Position numbers and translations under genes: made by a program. Below, in pieces: positions 6,500 through 9,565 of a stretch of DNA of 9,565 nucleotides (positions are counted from its first letter, which is position 1; the number at the start of each line of letters is the position of its first letter). The notes beneath the pieces were generated by a model. That model was given only the letters and a program-made list of their open reading frames with translations, was not told the origin of the DNA and made no database searches. The DNA comes from Bacteroidales bacterium UBA5621 (GTDB taxonomy: Bacteria; Bacteroidota; Bacteroidia; Bacteroidales; VadinHA17): positions 1-9,565 of the forward strand of contig DIKJ01000127.1 of assembly GCA_002424525.1 (NCBI GenBank), written 5' to 3'.

Positions 6500-6892
6500 T
6501 TATTTACTCTTGAGCAACCTGCCGACATTTTCCAGCAGAACATCAGGATGAACGGGCTTTTCCATATAACTATCAACTCCAAGTGTTACGCCCATTTCCA
6601 ACTCATAGCGCCTCCGGCTGGCCTCCTCCCTCACCGAAGTCAAAATCAATTTTGGTATGTGATGATATTTTGTCCACTCTGGTTTCTGGAGCTCTTTGCA
6701 CACGGCAAATCCATCCATCCTTGGCATCATCAGATCAAGAATCATCAGATCGGGAACGTCCATCTTCACTCTGCCCAAACCTTCCAATCCATCCCGGGCA
6801 GTCATTACTTGATAACCCTGAGATTCGAGAATCAAGGTCAGCGCTATCAGAATATCGGGATCGTCATCGATTATTAGTACTTTTACCGACAT
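6500..6892 (-). CDS. Single-domain response regulator (CheY-like receiver)
   Basis: This is a 130-residue receiver with no effector domain. The acidic residues are D9, D10 and D11 (LIIDDDPD), the phosphoacceptor is D53 in MILDLMMPRMDG, the switch residues are T85 and S86 (LILTSV), and the lysine is K112 in YMEKPV. The loop before the fourth strand carries an insertion-like PEWTKYHHIP (71-80), and a charged EEASRRRYELEMG follows the switch. These features differ clearly from the adjacent receiver, so the two are not a recent duplication. GAGGA upstream of the ATG at 6890-6892 serves as ribosome site. It lies 46 nt after the kinase stop and 46 nt before the next receiver. It is most likely a phosphorylation target of the kinase encoded just before it. 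Confidence 0.93.
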   Translation of the reverse strand: MSVKVLIIDDDPDILIALTLILESQGYQVMTARDGLEGLGRVKMDVPDLMILDLMMPRMDGFAVCKELQKPEWTKYHHIPKLILTSVREEASRRRYELEMGVTLGVDSYMEKPVHPDVLLENVGRLLKSK

Positions 6893-6938
6893 ATATGTCC
6901 TCGCGGCAAATCATGCTTCGTACCCTGTTTCTTCATAA

Positions 6939-8354
6939 TCAACTTTTACCGGGTATTGTAAATATGAATTTACTTCCCTTATTGGTTTCGGGACAGGGGC
7001 TTTCCGCCCAAATCTTGCCTCCATGCGCTTCAATTATTCTTTTGGAAATAGCCAAACCCAACCCGGTTCCCTTCACACTGACGTTGCTGCCACGAAAGAA
7101 ATCATAAAACAGTTTCGGTAGTTCCTGTGGGGGGATTCCGATGCCGGTATCCATTACTTCCACACGTTGCTCCAATTCAGTTTCAGTGGCTCTAATAGTC
7201 ACTGAACCCCAGAGCGTATAATTAAGAGCATTACTAAGCAGATTCGTCACCACCTGACGAAGCCTGATATCTGAGCCTTTAATCTTAGCCATAGTCTCCG
7301 GTACTTCTACATTAAGGTCCAGGCCTTTCTCCTTTGCTACGGTACTGAAATCATCAGCACAACGTTTAATCAGTTCGTTCAATGAAACATCCTTCATCTC
7401 CTGCACCAGCTGGCCGGCTTCAATACGGGGAATATCCAGAAGGTCACTGATCAGATTCACCAGGTCATTAATCCTCCGGCTGCTTCTATCAAGCATATCT
7501 CTCTGTTTATCGCTGATTTTGCCTGTATATCCGGTTAAAATCAGCCAGAGAAAACCCTGAATAGCCGCCAGCGGCGCCTTCAAATCATGAGCTGCCATAC
7601 CGAGAAAGCTGAGAAATCGCTTCTTTTCTTCCTCCAGTTTGTCTATTTCTTTCGCAGATACATCGAGTTCGGTCTCTTTTTCCACAAGGAGTTGCTGGCT
7701 CAATGCCACCACCTGCCGTTGTCTTTTCCTTAACTCACCGGATACGGCAGTAGTCAGATAAGTGCTGCTGTAAAGGAGCACTGCCAATGCCACCAGAATA
7801 GCAACGATGTAGCTCGCTTGCTTATATTGATCTGGTGGCATAAACCCTTCGAGATTTATGTGCGATATCAATCCGGTATATTCCAACGTCACCATAACCC
7901 CTACCATTAAAAATGCTCCTGTAGCAATAAAGTAGGTCGTCTTGTGAGAGAGGCCAATACCAGCCAGTATGACATACAGAATCAGCAGGAAAATAAATGG
8001 GTTCTCTATACCTCCTGTATAATGTATCAGCACGATCAGCATGGTCAAATCAATGAACACGTTTGTATAGAGATAGTGCTTAACCCTGGGAACTACAAAC
8101 CCGGTTTGTTCACTGGTCAAGTTTCTGGTCAAGCGCCACAGAACAGCATTGTAAATGGCTAGAAAAATGCAGATGATATACACGGGGAGAGGCGAAAAGC
8201 CTATATGAAATACCGTTGACGCTATGACTGCAGCGAAGATGATTGCGAGAATAGCAAACCATCTCATATTCACGAATACCCTGACGCGCATGGTTACTGC
8301 CGCTTCTTCAGGAGTAAAACCGTCCGGTTTTACTTCGGGAAATTTATTATTCAT
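6939..8354 (-). CDS. Membrane sensor histidine kinase with six predicted transmembrane helices
   Basis: This 471-residue kinase begins with six hydrophobic segments (about residues 32-50, 56-73, 95-112, 119-135, 141-163 and 180-200) with only short loops, so the sensor is probably the membrane bundle itself and not an extracellular domain. A helical, charged linker (205-250), probably a coiled coil, leads to the HisKA domain with phosphoacceptor H256 in GMAAHDLKAPL. The ATPase domain has the N box (VVTNLLSNALNYT, N371 and N375), G1 (DTGIGIPP, 402-409), the F box (LFYDFFRG) and G2 (GTGLGLAISKRI, 429-440). All catalytic motifs are intact. The start ATG (8352-8354) has no clear Shine-Dalgarno sequence. 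The kinase heads a kinase-receiver-receiver set that runs toward the hydrogenase operon. The signal is unknown; a six-helix sensor with short loops would fit a membrane-borne or lipid-soluble cue, but that is inference. Confidence 0.93.
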   Translation of the reverse strand: MNNKFPEVKPDGFTPEEAAVTMRVRVFVNMRWFAILAIIFAAVIASTVFHIGFSPLPVYIICIFLAIYNAVLWRLTRNLTSEQTGFVVPRVKHYLYTNVFIDLTMLIVLIHYTGGIENPFIFLLILYVILAGIGLSHKTTYFIATGAFLMVGVMVTLEYTGLISHINLEGFMPPDQYKQASYIVAILVALAVLLYSSTYLTTAVSGELRKRQRQVVALSQQLLVEKETELDVSAKEIDKLEEEKKRFLSFLGMAAHDLKAPLAAIQGFLWLILTGYTGKISDKQRDMLDRSSRRINDLVNLISDLLDIPRIEAGQLVQEMKDVSLNELIKRCADDFSTVAKEKGLDLNVEVPETMAKIKGSDIRLRQVVTNLLSNALNYTLWGSVTIRATETELEQRVEVMDTGIGIPPQELPKLFYDFFRGSNVSVKGTGLGLAISKRIIEAHGGKIWAESPCPETNKGSKFIFTIPGKS

Positions 8355-8409
8355 GTTTATCTGACAGTAATCCGTTCCTTAGATTCGCAGTATCCGGTCG
8401 TAGCTTCAC

Positions 8410-8439
8410 ATTATGCCGGAGTTAGCACTTTTCAGTGAA
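8410..8439 (-). promoter_or_regulatory. Weak candidate promoter for the kinase/receiver genes
   Basis: On the minus strand CATAAT (plus-strand 8410-8415) is preceded by TTCACT (8434-8439) with an 18-nt spacer. They match the consensus at five and four positions. Transcription would begin about 50 nt before the kinase ATG. The match is modest and could be chance. Confidence 0.25.
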
Positions 8440-8659
8440 TATAAGTATGGGCTTCGGGGTGCTTATAAGCTTTCTCGCCTGGAATATTTGGCCTACTTTT
8501 CATAATGGCTCCACTTGTCAATTTAGTATTAGCGCCACTGATCAATAGGTTTCGAGAGTCCAGCGCTGAAGAATAAAATCTCCTCCCGGTTTCTAGTTTA
8601 CTAATAACCGGTGCATCGGTCAATACCTCGCTTAATTCTACTTTAATATCCGACAGTCT
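8432..8659 (-). other. Unrecognised open frame, possibly a gene remnant
   Basis: The minus-strand frame is open from 8659 to a TGA at 8432-8434 (75 codons). It has no ATG in its first part; the first usable start is a TTG at 8621-8623, giving 63 residues. The product is polar and ends with KAYKHPEAHTYIH. The C-terminal stretch, with a glycine-rich turn followed by a His-Pro-Glu segment, is faintly reminiscent of the first cupin motif, but that is not enough to name it. It overlaps the end of the transposase remnant in another frame. It could be non-coding. Confidence 0.2.
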
Positions 8660-8796
8660 CTATCCTTGCTAGATCGATAGAGCCTTTGTTTTATCCTGAT
8701 ATCACCAAAAACGGTACTTACCCGGTGCTCCTTTAAGCACTTTACCGTAAGACCCTGGGCTTTCTGCTTCATCAATTCGCTGTCGATGCTTTCCAT
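8638..8796 (-). pseudogene. N-terminal fragment of an ISLre2/UPF0236-type transposase
   Basis: A 52-codon frame (ATG at 8794-8796, TAG at 8638-8640) reads ESIDSELMKQKAQGLTV, then HRVSTVFGDIRIKQRLYRSS. In the UPF0236 (ISLre2) transposase family the N-terminal region has the same order: a helix of the type LExxDxEL-xxxR-xGhxV, then a strand pair with T-x-FG-x-(V/I)-x-(F/I)-x-RR-x-YR. The catalytic remainder of the protein (about 400 further residues) is absent, and an in-frame TAA stands just upstream of the ATG, so it is a broken relic. I did not find terminal inverted repeats or a target duplication. The recognition rests on pattern memory of the family, so it is a moderate call. Confidence 0.5.
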
Positions 8797-8898
8797 GAGA
8801 CCGCCTTAATCCAAAGATTAGCTTTTCTATCAGCCATCCTGGATTCTGTGGGGACTCTCCTCCATTTTCAACCCCCACCGACCAAAATGTTACAGCAT

Positions 8899-9077
8899 CT
8901 ATCTGAACCCCGTTTGTCCCTGTTTATACAGATATTTGTACCGCTGATTGGTCTCCTCAACGGTGCCGAAACCCGCATACTGACGCATCGTCCATAGCCT
9001 GCCGCGATAACCTGTCCGCATCACATGGCGGGTAAAAGGATACTCCCCAAGGGTACACCGATATCTTCAGGTTTCAC
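8899..9077 (-). pseudogene. Frameshifted N-terminal remnant of methylmalonyl-CoA mutase large subunit
   Basis: Read on the minus strand, 9051-8899 encodes [18 protein letters not shown], then [20 protein letters not shown] and [12 protein letters not shown] before a TAG. The [24 protein letters not shown] and GQTG blocks are the hallmark N-terminal substrate-binding region of the methylmalonyl-CoA (acyl-CoA) mutase large subunit. The codons just upstream (9077-9051) read VKPEDIGVP, which continues the family text but in a different frame, so there is a one-base frameshift near 9049-9054. The sequence that should follow GQTG (SVAFDLPTQ in the family) is missing, as are the other 450 or so residues including the active-site barrel. 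The fragment starts directly at the stop of the fumarate hydratase gene. An intact mutase may once have followed fumarate hydratase, both being enzymes of propionate/succinate interconversion routes. Confidence 0.8.
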
Positions 9078-9079
9078 GT

Positions 9080-9565
9080 CTATTTAGTGCTATATTGCTT
9101 TTTCCCTTCCTCATATAAATCGGCACCATAGATATCATTTATCACAATTGCCGGAAATTTCTCTACTTCCAGCCTCCGTATCGCCTCCGCACCAAGATCT
9201 TCGTAAGCTATAATATCTGCCTTTTTAATGGTTTTGGAAATCAGCGCGCCGGCGCCGCCGATCGCTGCGAAATAAACACCTTTATACTTCTTTATAGCAT
9301 CCTTTACCGGCTGTTTACGGTTACCTTTGCCAATCATCCCGATCAACCCTTCAGCCATCAATCGTGGAGCGTAAGCGTCCATACGTCCACTCGTCGTTGG
9401 CCCTGCGGACCCAAGGGGATATCCGGGCTTGGCAGGTGCAGGCCCCATATAATAAACGATCTGGTTTTTCACATCGAACGGCAGTTTTTCTCCCCGATCC
9501 AGAGCTTCGACCAATCGCTTATGTGCAGCATCGCGAGCTGTATAGATAACGCCTGTGATATAAAC
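9080..9565 (-). CDS. Class I fumarate hydratase beta subunit (FumA C-terminal domain type), 5' end cut by window edge
   Basis: The frame is open from the right edge to a TAG at 9080-9082, giving 161 residues; about 20-25 N-terminal residues of the usual about 185 are outside. The visible text begins VYITGVIYTARDAAHKRL, followed by MGPAPAKPGYPLGSAGPTTS, RMDAYAP, the GMIGKGNR turn, AAIGGAGALIS, and the C-terminal DLGAEAIRRLEVEKFPAIVI with NDIYGADLY. This is the beta subunit of the two-subunit, [4Fe-4S]-dependent, oxygen-sensitive fumarate hydratase; the cluster-binding alpha subunit should lie just beyond the right edge. It interconverts fumarate and malate in the (reductive or oxidative) citric acid cycle. 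The close relative L(+)-tartrate dehydratase beta subunit cannot be excluded from this domain alone. A short extension EEGKKQYSTK follows the usual end. No terminator is visible after the stop. Confidence 0.93.
   Translation of the reverse strand, partial: VYITGVIYTARDAAHKRLVEALDRGEKLPFDVKNQIVYYMGPAPAKPGYPLGSAGPTTSGRMDAYAPRLMAEGLIGMIGKGNRKQPVKDAIKKYKGVYFAAIGGAGALISKTIKKADIIAYEDLGAEAIRRLEVEKFPAIVINDIYGADLYEEGKKQYSTK

Larger units (their letters stand above)
8355..9079. other. Decayed intergenic region with gene remnants
   Basis: These 725 bp hold no intact gene on either strand. From right to left on the minus strand I can recognise a methylmalonyl-CoA mutase piece (9077-8899), a transposase piece (8796-8638) and an unrecognised open frame (8659-8432). 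Two short inverted repeats occur: GTGGGG/CCCCAC (8848-8853 with 8873-8878), between the mutase and transposase pieces, and ACGGTA/TACCGT (8711-8716 with 8743-8748), which encloses GTGCT/AGCAC (8725-8729 with 8736-8740). The pattern suggests insertion followed by deletion downstream of the fumarate hydratase gene. Confidence 0.65.

Noticed and set aside
6179..6877. A 232-codon open frame on the plus strand across both receiver genes
   Set aside because: It is antisense to two complete receiver domains with all catalytic residues, and its translation is low-complexity and unlike any protein family.
9080..9514. Start of the fumarate hydratase subunit at the TTG at 9512-9514
   Set aside because: The 18 codons upstream to the window edge remain open and encode conserved family sequence (VYITGVIYTARDAAHKR), so the true start lies beyond the right edge.
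1..9565. CRISPR array, tRNA or rRNA genes
   Set aside because: I saw no regularly spaced direct repeats and no cloverleaf or rRNA-like segments on either strand.

Overview
The window looks like chromosomal DNA of an anaerobic bacterium with roughly even base composition. It carries a group 3c (Mvh-type) [NiFe]-hydrogenase operon, a two-subunit class I fumarate hydratase, and remnants of a methylmalonyl-CoA mutase gene and of a transposase. The mix of Mvh hydrogenase subunits with a GltD/NfnL-like flavoprotein, and a six-helix sensor kinase followed by stand-alone receivers, would suit Chloroflexota (Dehalococcoidia-like) or a strictly anaerobic deltaproteobacterial lineage. This placement is an inference; the window contains no rRNA or phylogenetic marker.

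Layout, left to right. (1) 1-560, minus: a GDT1/TMEM165-type membrane cation transporter, cut by the left edge. (2) 561-687: divergent intergenic region with two overlapping sigma70-like promoters that share their -10 bases. (3) 688-1197, plus: a stand-alone cyclic-nucleotide-binding-fold protein with no DNA-binding domain. (4) 1211-1251: a hairpin between convergent genes. (5) 5939-1259, minus: a tight four-gene operon reading flavoprotein, mvhD, mvhG, mvhA, with gaps of 17 to about 30 nt and a GAGGAG/AAGGAGG ribosome site before each gene. (6) 8354-6073, minus: a membrane histidine kinase and two single-domain response regulators, 133 nt upstream of the hydrogenase operon and on the same strand. 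(7) 8355-9079: about 725 bp without an intact gene, holding a frameshifted N-terminal piece of methylmalonyl-CoA mutase, a piece of an ISLre2/UPF0236-type transposase and an unrecognised 60-75 codon frame. (8) 9080-9565, minus: the fumarate hydratase beta subunit, with its 5' end off the right edge.

How the genes may work together. MvhA and MvhG form the H2-oxidising core and MvhD is the [2Fe-2S] connector. In methanogens MvhD passes electrons to the flavoprotein HdrA. Here no hdr gene is visible, and the partner encoded in the same operon is a NfnL/GltD-like FAD- and NAD(P)-binding protein with ferredoxin-type clusters at both ends. The simplest reading is a soluble H2:NAD(P) (possibly ferredoxin-coupled, bifurcating) oxidoreductase. 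The kinase/receiver cassette directly upstream could sense a membrane or redox signal and act on this operon, but neither receiver has an output domain, so any link must go through another protein.
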